Below are positions 54,154 through 64,000 of a DNA stretch of 64,000 nucleotides, one piece after another. Below the pieces are notes generated by a model that saw nothing but the letters and a program-made list of their open reading frames with translations, did not search any database and had not been told where the DNA came from. The number at the start of each line of letters is the position of its first letter. Within the stretch, counting starts at the first letter, position 1. Origin of the DNA: Rebecca billardiae RCC1528 (lineage: Eukaryota; Haptophyta); NCBI GenBank assembly GCA_965240325.2, contig OZ251245.1, forward strand, positions 186,001 to 250,000, in the 5' to 3' direction. The translations under genes and the position numbers were made by a program.

Positions 54154-54735
54154 ATGCTTACGCGCGTCGCGGCGAGGAGGAAGGGCCTCGGGATGGTGCA
54201 GCTGGCCTCGGCGCAATTCGTGCGGTACAAGCAGCGGCGCAAGGCCATGGAGGTCCTGCTCGCCCGCGACGTGCCCGGGCGCGGCAGCCGCGGCGACGTG
54301 ATCCGCGTGTCTCCGGGATTCGCGCGCCACCGCCTCATTCCGGACGGGGACGCCGTCCCGGCGGCGCTGGTCGACGAGGTGCAAGCCGTGCACCATCAGC
54401 TCGAGGAGGACGCGAGCCATGCGCGCGAGCGGCTGCTCGCAGCCTCTGCGGATCTACAGTCCGGGGCAGGCCTGCACTTTCGGCGCGAGCCCTCAGGCAC
54501 GGGCCGCCTGCTGGTGCCGATCACGCTTCAGGACGTGATGGCGGAGATGGGCCAGCTTCAAACGGGCCGCGTCGCCGTCAACGTAGAGAGCATGGAGCCC
54601 GAGGTCGTGGACACGGTGGGTGAGCACACAGTCACGCTGCACCTCGGCCACGGCGTCGGCACACAGGTGCGCGTCACGGTGTCGAGCCGTCGGCCCGTCC
54701 ACGCCGACGCCGACGCTGGCGCGAGCAGCGCCTAG
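54154..54735 (+). CDS. Organellar ribosomal protein bL9
   Basis: A single-exon frame of 193 aa. Residues 32-70 carry the bL9 N-terminal signature: 'MEVLLARDVPGRGSRGDVIR' followed by 'VSPGFARHRLIPDGDAV', equivalent to the bacterial 'G..G.VV.VK.GYARN.LIP...A' motif. A central charged helix ('VDEVQAVHHQLEEDASHARE') and a C-terminal domain follow. Bacterial bL9 is about 149 aa; the extra 31 residues at the N-terminus are basic with few acidic residues ('LTRVAARRKGLGMVQLASAQ'), typical of a mitochondrial presequence. No signal peptide precedes it, which favours the mitochondrion over the secondary plastid. The protein sits at the base of the L1 stalk of the large subunit. Confidence 0.9.
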   Translation: MLTRVAARRKGLGMVQLASAQFVRYKQRRKAMEVLLARDVPGRGSRGDVIRVSPGFARHRLIPDGDAVPAALVDEVQAVHHQLEEDASHARERLLAASADLQSGAGLHFRREPSGTGRLLVPITLQDVMAEMGQLQTGRVAVNVESMEPEVVDTVGEHTVTLHLGHGVGTQVRVTVSSRRPVHADADAGASSA

Positions 54736-55271
54736 CACCCGCCTCACGGAGAATGCCAGATTCCCAGCATTCCGGTGGCGCGCGACGACGAGCGCGTGTT
54801 CGAGCGCTACTATGCGGCGGTGTGACGCCGTTTGACAGGGCATGGTGCCTCCAGTCAGTGCACCGGACGCGCCTGAGTTTAAGATTGCTGGGCAATCGTC
54901 ACTTTACGAGCCGAGGCTTGGCGCAGGCTAATGGTGCTAACCGCGCACATCGGCACATGATGACTTGGTGGAAGGTGCGCGACATGTGACGGTGCGTGAT
55001 GATGAGGGGTTGCCACGCCTTCAGCCTTCTACCTATAAGTAGGACACTGCGGATGGGACCGTCGGATGGCTCGGATGCGACCAGAGAAAAGCGACACTGG
55101 CCGCGCCGGACGCACGGTTTGGCGGTAAATTGGCGCTTGATGGCAAGTGCTTCCGGACATGGAACAGGAGAGGAGCGACGACGAAGCAGCCGACGGAGCA
55201 GCGCGTCATCGCGCGTCACGCCCGGGCAATAGGACGCCCGCGCCGCAGCGAAGGGCGTGGACGCGGCGGAC
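54736..55271. other. Intergenic, no gene seen
   Basis: About 540 bp between bL9 and the chalcone-isomerase-like gene. Mixed composition, with no repeat or conserved frame. Confidence 0.5.
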
Positions 55272-56138
55272 ATGTGGGCAGGCGTGTTCCCACCGACCCA
55301 CCGGGCGGTGGCAGCTGTGACGGTCATCGCCCTCGCTGCCTTCGCCGGCCCGCGCGCCGGCCGCGCACCAGCCTTGCACAGCGACGGCGCGCTCGTTGTG
55401 GGGGGTGACGCGTACGCGCTCGAGCAGCAGCTGCACGGCGCGGAGCTCGTGGCGAAGGGGCGCACGCACTTCCACGTCTTCATGATCCCCGTGTGCTCCG
55501 CCGTGCTCTACCTCGAGCCGCGCACGCCCAACCAGGCCGTGCTCTCAGACGTGCCGAAGGTCCTCGAGCTCAGCTACCACCGCTCGATCTCGGCGGCGGA
55601 GTTTGCGGGCTCCACGACGGCGACGATTGAGCGCAACGGCCTGCTGAGCGCGCACGTGCGCCCGCTCGTCGAGCGCTTCAACACGCTGTACGCCAACGTG
55701 CGCGCGGGCGACCGTTACCAGCTCTCGTACCACCCGCGACACGGCGTCTCCATCCGGCTCAACGGCGAGCTCCTGGGCAGCGTGGGCTGGCGCGACCCGG
55801 AGTTCGCCAAAGCGCTGTTCTCCGTGTGGTTTGGGGCGCGCGCCTTCCACCCCACGTTTCGGCACGATCTCATGCTGCCGATCCAGGCGCACGGCCACCA
55901 TGCTCGCAGCCGTGACTCGGCGGGTGCGCGCGCACCTGGCAAGCAGCGCAGAGCGGCGGCGGCAGCCGCTGCCACTCGCAGGCGCGACGAGCACGGCGCG
56001 GCGGCCAGCAGCGCACCTCGCCTTCCGGGCACCACTCTGCGCGCACCCGTGACGTGGGCGTCCGCGTTGAGGCAAATCTTCATGGACACCCTGGGATTGG
56101 CTACGCCCGTCGCGGGCCGCGTCCACGCGCCGGTGTGA
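55272..56138 (+). CDS. Chalcone-isomerase-like domain protein
   Basis: A single-exon frame of 288 aa from ATG 55272. A signal peptide-like segment ('AVAAVTVIALAAFAGPRAGR') precedes a domain with the CHI-like pattern: a 'GRTHFHVFMIPVCSAVLYL' strand matching the 'G.R.K..F.VY..GLYL' opening, then 'VPKVLELSYHRSISAAEF', 'YQLSYHPRHGVSIRLNGELL' followed by 'GSV', and 'FAKALFSVWFG', the closing 'F..AL..IWLG' motif. In bacteria and algae these non-catalytic CHI-fold proteins are secreted or lipid-binding rather than true chalcone isomerases; catalytic Arg and Thr cannot be assigned here. Function is therefore inferred as fatty-acid or small-hydrophobe binding in a lumen. The C-terminal 80 residues are Ala/Arg-rich and lie outside the domain. 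Confidence 0.75.
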   Translation: MWAGVFPPTHRAVAAVTVIALAAFAGPRAGRAPALHSDGALVVGGDAYALEQQLHGAELVAKGRTHFHVFMIPVCSAVLYLEPRTPNQAVLSDVPKVLELSYHRSISAAEFAGSTTATIERNGLLSAHVRPLVERFNTLYANVRAGDRYQLSYHPRHGVSIRLNGELLGSVGWRDPEFAKALFSVWFGARAFHPTFRHDLMLPIQAHGHHARSRDSAGARAPGKQRRAAAAAAATRRRDEHGAAASSAPRLPGTTLRAPVTWASALRQIFMDTLGLATPVAGRVHAPV

Positions 56139-56346
56139 CGACGACGGCACGACGTCGACGGCCGACCGGCCGTCGGCGGAACTGCTGCTGATGTGATGCT
56201 GTCCATGCTCGTAGCTAGTCGTCACGCGCGGGCTACTATACACTCGTCAATATATAGATATATAACTACGATTACGTCATGTAACGTCGGTCGGCTCCGG
56301 TTGGCAAATGGCGGTGCCAACGCTACTCTGACGCACTCGAATCAGT

Positions 56347-59300
56347 CTACACGCCCTGCCGCCGCGGCTTCAGCTCCCTGACCGCGCCGACGACGAGCGG
56401 CAGCAGCTCGCGCACCTTGTGATTGAAGGTGCGCACGCTCGCCGCCTCGACCATCGCGAGCAGCACCGAGTTGAGCGCCGCGTCGGGCGGGCGCCGGCCG
56501 ACGGCGAGCGTCACGTGGAAGGCGTCGATCGCCGCGACCACCGACTGCGCCTCGGCGGCGTCGCTGACGGCGAGGTGGACGTCAATGTCCTCGAGCCGAC
56601 CGCCGAGCAGCAGCCAGAGAAAGCAGAGGGTCGCCGCCAGGAAGTCGTCGAAGAGGTTGACGCCGGCGAGCAGCACGAGGCGCTCGCACTTGGCGAGGTG
56701 CACGATCGCGTGCTTGGCGTGCTCGAGCGCCGACGCGTTGGGCGAGCACACCGGCGGCAGGTACACCGTGGACGGCTTGCCGGTGGCGGCGGTGCGCGCG
56801 CGCAGCCACTCGCCCAGCGCGCGCGCCTGCTCGCGCGGGTGGTCGAGCACCGACGTGACGACAAACGCCTCCGCCCTCTGCGCGGGCTCGGGCACGAGCG
56901 ACGGCCGCGCCGGGCTGATCGCGTGGCGCTGCGCGTGCAGCCCGAGCGACGCGCGGTCGGCCAGCGCCGACTGGAGCTCCGCCTGGTCGAGCGTGCGCGC
57001 TTCGAGCGTGAGCGCGCGGAAGGAGCCCATCGCGCTCGCGACGAGCTCGCGCGGGTCCGCCGCGCCGGCGAGCGAGCCGTACCCCGCAAACGGCGCGAGC
57101 GCGGTGTCGAGGCCGGTGGAGCCGGCGAGCGCGCCCAGCCACGCCTGCAGCCGCAGCCGGCTGCCCGGCGCGAGCACGACCGCTGTGAGTGCCACGTTGA
57201 GAATCGTGAGCACGGCGAGGACGGCGAGGAACCAGTCGACGAGCGCGCCGGCGCCGAGCGCGTCCGCGCGCGCCCAGTTCACGAACGACGCGACCCGTTG
57301 GAGCATCGCGAGCGCGATGATCACGGCGGTGATCTGCCACGTGTGCTTGAGCAGCCGCGCGGGCACGCGCCAGTTGCGCGCGATCGAGTAGAAGAATGCG
57401 CAGAGGCACACGGCGCGGATCCCGACAGAGAGGCCGAGCCGGCCGGCGAACCAGCCGACCGCGTCGTCGCCCAGGTGGCTGTACTCGGCTGGGGCTGGAC
57501 GGCTACCGGCCAGCGCCTCGAGCATCTGCAGCAGGTTCAGCACCATCACGATCGTGAAGAGCAGCCCGTACGTGAGCGCGAGCGCGCGGATGCGCACGAT
57601 CTCGGCCGGCGTCGGGTGGAGGGCGAGCAGCAGCACAGCGAGCGCGACGTACACGAGCAGGAGCAGCACCTGCTCGTTCAGCGCGACGATCACGCCGGCC
57701 GAGGCGTCCCCGCCGGCGAGCGAGAAGCCGAAGAGGCCGGTCGCGAGCGAGTACGCGAGCAGCAGGAAGAGCAGCAGCAGCGTGATACTCATGATGTACT
57801 TGCCCACGCGCCGGTGCACGCGGCGCGCGTCGGAGAGAGATTGCTCCATGATCGCGCTGAGCTCCGCGTCGCTCATCGGCTGCAGCGTGAGCTGCCCCGC
57901 GTCGGGCGCGGCGGTGAAGCGGCGCGGGTACGGCTGGAACTGGACGCGCTCCGGCATGCCAAAGTCGCGCTTGGCGAGCGCGCGCGCGCGCCGGCTGCTC
58001 GGGCGCGCGCCCCGCGCGGACGCGGGCGGCGCGGCGGGCTCAGACCGCGCGGCGCTGGCGCGCGCCGTGTGCATGACCACCTGATGGAACGTGTCGCTGC
58101 GCGCGCGCCGGGGGCAGCGCGCGGGCGAGGGGGTAGCGCGCGGCGCGGGGCGCGGCGGCGCGAGGCGTGCGCGTGAGTGAGTGCGCAGCGGCGCGCCCGC
58201 GTGCCACGAGGGGTGCGTGTGCCGAGTGGCGGGCCGAGGGCGCGGCATGCCACAGGCGCAGTGCGCGCGCGCGCTCTTGCGCACGCCGCGCAGAGTGCGC
58301 AGCGCGGCGGTGGGCCCCGGCGGGCCCCTGTGCCGCGCGCCCCGGGGCATGCACGCGCGCGCGCGCAACCAAATAATGGGCAGGCATCCGAAAACAAGGA
58401 GCACTTTTCGCCATTCATTTCCCATGATTCAAAAAGCCGTTTTTGTGGACGCGCGCGCGCGCACCGCAGCAGGTTCACGACGTGAGCAATGTCGATGGCG
58501 TGCTCAGCCTCGAGCAGAAGCAGGTGCTCCGTGCCGCCCACCGGCGTGACCGCCGCGCGCGTGAACAGCGCCTCCGTGCTCGGCAGCGCCGCCATCAGCG
58601 TCACCACGTCATGCGGTTTGACGAACCTGCGCATCACCCGGGCGCGCGGGCGCGCGGCAGCGGGCGCGGGCGGCGGGCACGCCGCGCCGAGCCGGTGGCA
58701 GGGGCAGTGCGCGCATGAGCCGCGCGGCCGCGCGCGCGCGGCGCACCGCCCTCGCTCGCTCCCTCGAGCGTCGCTTCCAAAGTGGCCGCGCGCGTGCGCG
58801 TGCGCCTCGCCGCGCGCGCGGAGGAAGGCGGCGGTGCGCGTGCCCGGCGAGGTGCGGCTTGATGTCGTGCGACGCGCCCAGCTGCTCGAGCCGATGCTTC
58901 TTCACGCCGGCCGCGTCCACACCGCAGTACGTCTCGAAGTACCACTGCTTCGTGTACGGCGCGGGCAGCTCGGCAGCGCACAGCCGCTGCCACAGCCCCT
59001 CCAGCCCGAGGAGCTGCGCGTCCGCCAAGTAGCGCATGATCGGGCAGTCGGTGCGGCGGGCGAAGGAACTCGCCAGCTGCGGCGGCACGGGGGCGGCGCG
59101 CGGGCGTCGTGCGCCGGCAGAGGCGGCGGCGCGGGGGCCGGGCGCGAGAGGGGCGCGACACAGGGAGAGCGTCAGCTGGAGCAGCGGGGCGCGGCGCGCG
59201 CGCGCGGGGGACGGACGCTCGGGCGCGCGGACCGCCCGCGCAGCAGTGCTGCACGCGGCAAGCCCGGCCGGGCTGGCTGGCTGACGGCGCGCAACGCGCC

Positions 59301-60075
59301 GTGGCACAGCACCGCAGGGACACTCGGCCACCCCCAGCGCCAGCCCCACCCCACGCGACGCCCGCACCTGCGTGGGCAGCAGCGGCACGCTTTGGCCGGA
59401 CACGACGATCAGCGGCAGCTCGCGCGAGAAGCAGAAGTCGTACACCGCCGCCGCCGCCTCGCGATCGAGCTCGTTCCGCATCGCCGAGTCCGGCGCCCAG
59501 CCGAACCGCGCCGACACGTCCGCTCGGAGGCCACCGCTCGCGGCGACGAGCGCAACCTTCCGCTGCAGCAGCTCGGCGTGCGCGGCGCAGAGCTCGGCGA
59601 GGTCGCGGAAGGAGGCGAGCACGACGACGCGGAGGCTCTTCGAGCGCGCGGCGCGCAGCGTGCGCAGCAGCACCGCGCCGCCGCTCTCGAACGTGTCGCC
59701 CGCTGTCGCGTCGTAGCCCTCGAGGGCGAACTCGTTCTCGCGCGCGCGCTCGGCGCGCGCCGCGGTCGATCCGACGGCGACGGGCACGTTGTCCACGCCG
59801 ACGTGAGCGAGTAGCGCGCGCGCGAGACGCGCACGCGCCCGCACGTCCTCGCCGCCCGAGCAGATCACCGCGCACAGCCTGATCCGGCGGCGCCGGTGCA
59901 GCGTGGCCGCGATCAGCAGGGCCTGCGCCGCGCCCGCGTCGGGCCCAGGCGCGCAGATGAGCACGAAGGGCGGGCGGGTCGCAGCGCCGTCGTTCTTGAG
60001 GAGGGTGTGGGTCCCCGTGGTCTCCACCATCGACGGGTCCGACGCCGGCAGCATCACGTGCGGGGCGGGGGCCAT
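56347..60075 (-). CDS. Nucleoside-hydrolase-like domain fused to multi-TM domain
   Basis: Four exons, 60075-59368, 59076-58844, 58626-58465 and 58096-56347, about 950 aa. Intron 1 is 291 nt and open in frame; intron 2 (58627-58843) needs a GC donor; intron 3 is GT-AG. The joins give 'HLAG|FVKPHDVVTLMAALP' and 'VVNLLR-DTFHQVVMHTA'. The N-terminal 360 residues follow the nucleoside hydrolase fold: 'FVLICAPGPDAGAAQALLIA' replaces the calcium-binding 'DCDPG.DDA', and 'KPHDVVTLMAAL' keeps the C-terminal His-Asp. Two of the N-terminal metal-binding Asp are Ala, so catalysis is doubtful. The C-terminal 580 residues have about six or seven transmembrane helices ('SITLLLLFLLLAYSLATGLF' is the first) and a cytosolic-looking tail. 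A ligand-sensing membrane protein is inferred. Confidence 0.75.
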
Positions 60076-60454
60076 TTCGCGCGCGGCAACAAGCGCGGGT
60101 GGTCGCAAAACGTGATCGTGATGATTTCAGATTCGCAAAGGCCTGATGATGAATTGATGATGCGCCAGCGGAACGCCCTGTGATTTCTGTGAAGCGGTAC
60201 GCGCGTATTCACCCGCATCATTTTTAGCCAATCACTCCGCGCCCGCGAGCGATCTTTTTTTCAATCTCAGAGGCCCGGCCTGTGTGGAGGCTCACCATTG
60301 GCTGGATGCGGACGCGTCGGTCGCAAGAAGTTGATGCCCCTCTCGAGAATTCAGAGTTCGGAGCGCGGGAAAACCCATTTAGTTTCTTGATTCTACTAGT
60401 ACTATGATCAATGAAAAGGTACAGTGAACATTCCATGTAAAATACGGTGAAGTG

Positions 60455-60575
60455 CGACGGCTCAAAGAACCTTCAGGAGTGCATTCTGGTGAGCGATTTT
60501 CTTTTTGAACTGATATTACGACTCAAAAAACCACCCGGCACGAACCTTTCGACGGCTCAAAGAACCTTCAGGAGT
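60455..60575. repeat. 26-bp direct repeat pair
   Basis: CGACGGCTCAAAGAACCTTC followed by AGGAGT occurs at 60455-60480 and again at 60550-60575 with no mismatch. The two copies are 95 bp apart start to start, with unrelated flanks. Confidence 0.9.
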
Positions 60576-60685
60576 GGCATCTTGCTCAGGGGCGTTCCCC
60601 GCATCGGTCATACGCCAAATTGAACCGTCTTCCTATTGGAACGGGCTTCGTCCATTTGAAGCGGGTACATTGAATACGAAAAAAG

Positions 60686-60712
60686 GCAAAGCCCCCCCAG
60701 GGGGGGCTTTGC
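60686..60712. other. Perfect hairpin with single-base loop
   Basis: GCAAAGCCCCCCC and its exact complement GGGGGGGCTTTGC are separated by a single A at 60699. The arms are 13 bp. AAAAG precedes and CTTTTC follows, so the structure would extend slightly with T-A pairs. Confidence 0.9.
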
Positions 60713-60964
60713 TTTTCGGGAGCGTGTGGCAGGATCCCGGGAACGCCCTTGCAAACGCACATTCGCGTTTTGGAAAAGTTTGTGCATCCGATATACCCCC
60801 ATATTGTGTGACAATGACTGATGATGACGAAGATTCCATCATGATGACAGAAATCAGAATCCAGTCGACCCGCGAGACGGTCGGGGAGCCGGGCCGGCTG
60901 CGTCAGTGCGTGGGCGGTAGCACTCAGCGGCACGCCCGCTGTGGTGGGCCCCAGCCCTCACCGC

Positions 60965-63769
60965 TCACGCCGGTGCTCCCGCCTCGCTCTCCGCTTTGGC
61001 GGCCTTGGCCGGCGGCGCGCCCGTGCCCGCCGCGTCCGACGGCCGCTTCGCCGCGCCGGACCGGCCCGACGGGTTCGTGCCGGACACCTCCGCCACCACG
61101 ATCCGGATGAGCAGGTCGACGCGGCGCGCGAGCTCCTGCGGCGTGCGCGACTTGAAGATCCAGTCGAAACGAAACTCGGGGTTGCGACGGATCTCGCGCT
61201 TAAGCTCGTCCCACTGCGGCGCCGCGGGCGGCGGGCGCGGCGGCGGGCGCGGCGCGCGCGTGAGCGGCGCGGCGCGGAGCCAGCCCGCCCTGGAAGCAGC
61301 GCGCTGCGGCGCGCAGGCAGCGCATGCGGCCGGCGCCCCCGCGCGGCCGGCTGGCTGAGCGCGCACACACACGCACACGCACACACGCACACGCGCGCAC
61401 ACACGCACACGCGCGCACACACGCACACGCACACACACACGCGCGCACACACAGGCACACGCGCACACACATGCACACACACAGACACGCACGCACACAG
61501 ACACGCGCGCGCACACACACAGACACACGCACACACACACACACACACGCGCGCGCGCACACACGCACACACACACAGACACGCACACACACACGCACAC
61601 ACGCGCGCGCACACACGCGCACACACACAGACACACGCACACACACAGACACACACGCGCGCGCACACGCACACACACACAGACACGCACACACACCTGG
61701 CCGTAGCCCAGCTTGTCTGTCATGCAGAGCAGGAAGCGGTCCTCCTCCTCGTTGAAGATCTTGCCGCGCGCCGACGAGCCGTACTTGATCTGCAGCTGCT
61801 GCCACGGGTTGTCGTACTTTGCGATCTTGGCGCGCAGGGCCTCCTGCATCTCCTCGCGCTGCGCAAGCTTCTTCTCGCCTGCGAGCGCGCGCGGCGCGCG
61901 GTGCGGTGCAGATGGCGCGCGGGCGCGGCGCGTGGGCGCAGCGCCGCGCGAGGCGAGGGCAGTGGCGTGGCCAGCGGGGCAGGGTGAGCGGCGGCGGTGC
62001 GTGCGCGCACGGCCGCGCGCGTGCGCGACCCCAACCGAGGGCCGCCGCGCACGCAGGCTGCCCGCCCTGCGCGCCGCGCGCCGCCCGCGCACACACGAGG
62101 TGCTCACAGCTCGCGAGCGCACCGCCGCGCGCCGGCACCGCCGCGCCGCCCGCGCAGCCGCGCGGCCGCGCAGCGGCCGCGCAGCCTGGCCGCAGAAGTA
62201 GCTGGGCCTGACCGACGCGGGCGGCTGCTGGCACATGCACGTGGCTTATGCCTGAGACACGTGTATTTGCCACCACCCCTGGGGGAGCCAATGACCGCGC
62301 GGCCGCGCAGCGCGCGCACCATCGGCGATGCGCTTCTCAATCTTCTCCCAGTCGGGCAGCATCGTGGGCCCGCGCTCGAACAGCGCGTCGCGGTACGCGC
62401 GCACCTCCTCCAGCGACTTGCCCTCCACCTGCATACCCACAATAAACATGAACATAGAATCGGCATATCATAAATAGCGGGCACAGGCGCGCGCGCGGTC
62501 GCGGGCGCGGGCGCGGCGCGGCGTGAGGCGGAGGGGACAGGGGCGGCGCGGGCGCGCGCGCGCCAACGGCCAAGCCGGAAGGCGCGCGCGCCGGCCGGCC
62601 AGCGCGCGCGCGCTCGCGCGCCGCCGGCCGCGCGTGGGCGCGCCTTGCGCGCGCCAGCCCGCGGCGAGCCGCGCCGCGATGCGCCGCGCGGCGCCGCGCC
62701 AACGCGCCCACGCGCGCCGGCAACGACCACCGCACCTCCTTAGCGATGCGCTCCACGTCTCGCCTGCCAAATCGCTCGGCCGCGCGGCAGAAGCGGTTGA
62801 AGTCGGTGCGGCTCCAGCCGGGGAAGCCCTCGTCGAGCAGCCGGCGGCGCTCCTCCTCCTCCTCCGGCGGCAGCAGCGGCCCCTGCTCCGCCTCCGCCGC
62901 CGCGTCGGCCGCGCTCGCCGAGCCGCCCGCGGCGCGCTTGGCGCGCGCCGTCTCCAGCTCATGTTCGCGCACGAACAGCGCTTGGATGCGCGGCGCGTCG
63001 TAGAGCTGAAAGTCTCGCATCTCGGGCATCTTGCGCATCTTGGGCAGCTTGGGCGCGGCCGCGAGCGCGGAGAGCTGGCCGAAGTTGCGCGGCTCGCGCT
63101 CGTTGTACACGGCGGTGGTGCGCTCGCGCTTCCCCATCGCGTCGTTCATCGCCGCGACGAACTCGAGGTCCGTCGAGCCGCCGCCGCGCTCGCGCGAGTA
63201 GTCGACGCCGTCAAACTGCGTGTACGCAAACTCGGCTGAGGAGAAGTCGAGCATGCCCTTCTTGTCCTTGTCGGTGAGCTTGGAGCGCTCGGAGGTGAGG
63301 TCCTTGCCGCGCGAGAGGATCGCCTCGATGTCCTCGTCCGTCACCGCGTGGTCGGACGCCTTGAAGATCTTGTCCGCGCCGTACCGGATGGCGTGCAGCG
63401 CGTCCTCCTTGGTCATCGCCTGAGGCCCCCCCAAAAAAATAAATAAATGGAAAGAAAAAGCCCAAACAAGAATCATGAAAGGGCGCGGGCGTGGGGCGCG
63501 TGCTGCGCGTGAGCGGGCGCGCGCGCGGCGGAGCGCGCACGCGCACGGGCCGTCGGCGCACGCGCCGTCCAAGGTGCGCGCGTGCGTGCGCGCGCCTTGG
63601 ATTTGTCCGCGAGCCTGCCCGACTGGATCACGGCCGCGTCCATTCGCAGCTTGAGCTCGGCGCGCTCGATCATCTTCTCCTCGATCGAGTCGGCGACCAT
63701 CAGCCGGTACACGTTGACCTGCCGCTTCTGCCCGATGCGGTGCGCGCGGTCCTGCGCCTGCAGGTCGGC
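60965..63769 (-). CDS. ISWI-type chromatin remodeler, C-terminal part
   Basis: Minus-strand exons 63769-63596, 63419-62736, 62428-62320, 61878-61697 and 61213-60965 give the last 465 residues; earlier exons lie beyond the window (63770-64000 reads as intron). The first exon holds helicase motif VI, '[17 protein letters not shown]', then '[14 protein letters not shown]'. Next come the autoinhibitory '[12 protein letters not shown]' region, the HAND domain, SANT ('[18 protein letters not shown]') and SLIDE ('[20 protein letters not shown]', '[20 protein letters not shown]'), in ISWI order. ISWI ATPases slide and space nucleosomes; HAND-SANT-SLIDE binds linker DNA. The protein ends in an Ala/Lys/Ser tail without a PHD or bromodomain. 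The 63420-63595 intron requires a GC donor; the others are GT-AG. One intron is mostly (CA)n. Confidence 0.9.
61363..61697. repeat. (CA)n-rich tract in ISWI intron
   Basis: About 335 bp of CACACG/CACACA/CAGACA-type units filling most of the 483-nt intron 61214-61696. On the gene's strand it is (GT)n and starts at the donor itself (GTGTGTGTGCGTGT). Confidence 0.9.
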
Positions 63770-64000
63770 CTGTGTGTGCGCGCGCGCGCGCGGCGGAGGG
63801 GCGGAGGAGGAGGGCGCGGCGTGCGCGGGTGTGGGCGGGGCGGCGGCGAAGGCGGGCGCGGCGCGCGGCGCGGCGAGGCGCGGCGCGCCGGCCAGTGCGG
63901 CCCGCGCGCGCGGCCGAGCCGGCAAGCTCGGCATGCCCACGGCACGCACGTCACGCACGGCACGCACGGCGCGGCACGGCACGCCTCGCACGGCGCGGCA

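Larger units (their letters stand above)
60076..60964. other. Intergenic with hairpin and direct repeat
   Basis: About 890 bp between the hydrolase fusion gene start and the ISWI-like gene 3' end. AT-richer than exons. It holds a 26-bp direct repeat and a perfect hairpin, listed separately. No coding frame is recognised. Confidence 0.6.

Noticed and set aside
61324-61755. Frames encoding Thr-His repeats in the CA tract
   Set aside because: Pure product of a dinucleotide repeat within an intron; no independent gene.

Overview
This is a nuclear window from a very GC-rich eukaryote. The genes have short GC-rich introns (often GTGCG donors and GCGCAG acceptors) and proteins full of Ala/Gly/Pro/Arg runs. 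A haptophyte or related alga with a red-lineage secondary plastid is the best inference. It rests on two tandem SLC4/BOR-type anion transporters and on a small protein at 48.8-49.7 kb with a signal-peptide-plus-'AFSAP' plastid presequence. Species cannot be set from sequence alone. No rRNA, tRNA, CRISPR array or operon is seen.

Layout. 0-3.3 kb: 3' part of an ARM-repeat-like gene. 4.3-12.8 kb: two SLC4-like transporter genes in tandem, 99% identical over 1,876 bp including introns, with a young non-autonomous LTR retrotransposon (6720-8719) between them. 13.6-22.4 kb: a giant IQ-motif protein gene (minus) divergent from a patatin-like lipase (plus). 23.3-26.4 kb: an AMPK/SnRK1 beta-subunit-like gene with a CBM48 carbohydrate-binding domain. 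27.2-30.4 kb: a coiled-coil gene divergent from a small basic protein gene.

30.6-39.9 kb is a gene-poor mosaic of DNA elements. It holds a TIR family with 8-bp target duplications (a roughly 5 kb copy and a 976-bp deletion derivative), an inverted-repeat element at 37.6-38.7 kb, and a second TIR family around 39.1-39.9 kb with a stray end at 42.4 kb.

40-60 kb is gene-dense: a SET-domain protein, a sulfotransferase, a PH-domain plus MFS transporter fusion, a methyltransferase, a plastid DUF1118-like protein, an F-box/Cys-rich protein, a glycosyltransferase-like protein, organellar ribosomal protein bL9, a chalcone-isomerase-like protein, and a nucleoside-hydrolase-like plus multi-TM fusion. 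61-63.8 kb carries the C-terminal half of an ISWI-type chromatin remodeler.

Five divergent gene pairs have start codons only 9 to 263 bp apart, so bidirectional promoters are common here. Exons were joined by hand from frame and splice-site continuity. Two introns need GC-AG boundaries. The most unusual items are the hydrolase-membrane fusion, the PH-MFS fusion, the gene-conversion-like SLC4 pair, and the 8-bp-TSD TIR family.
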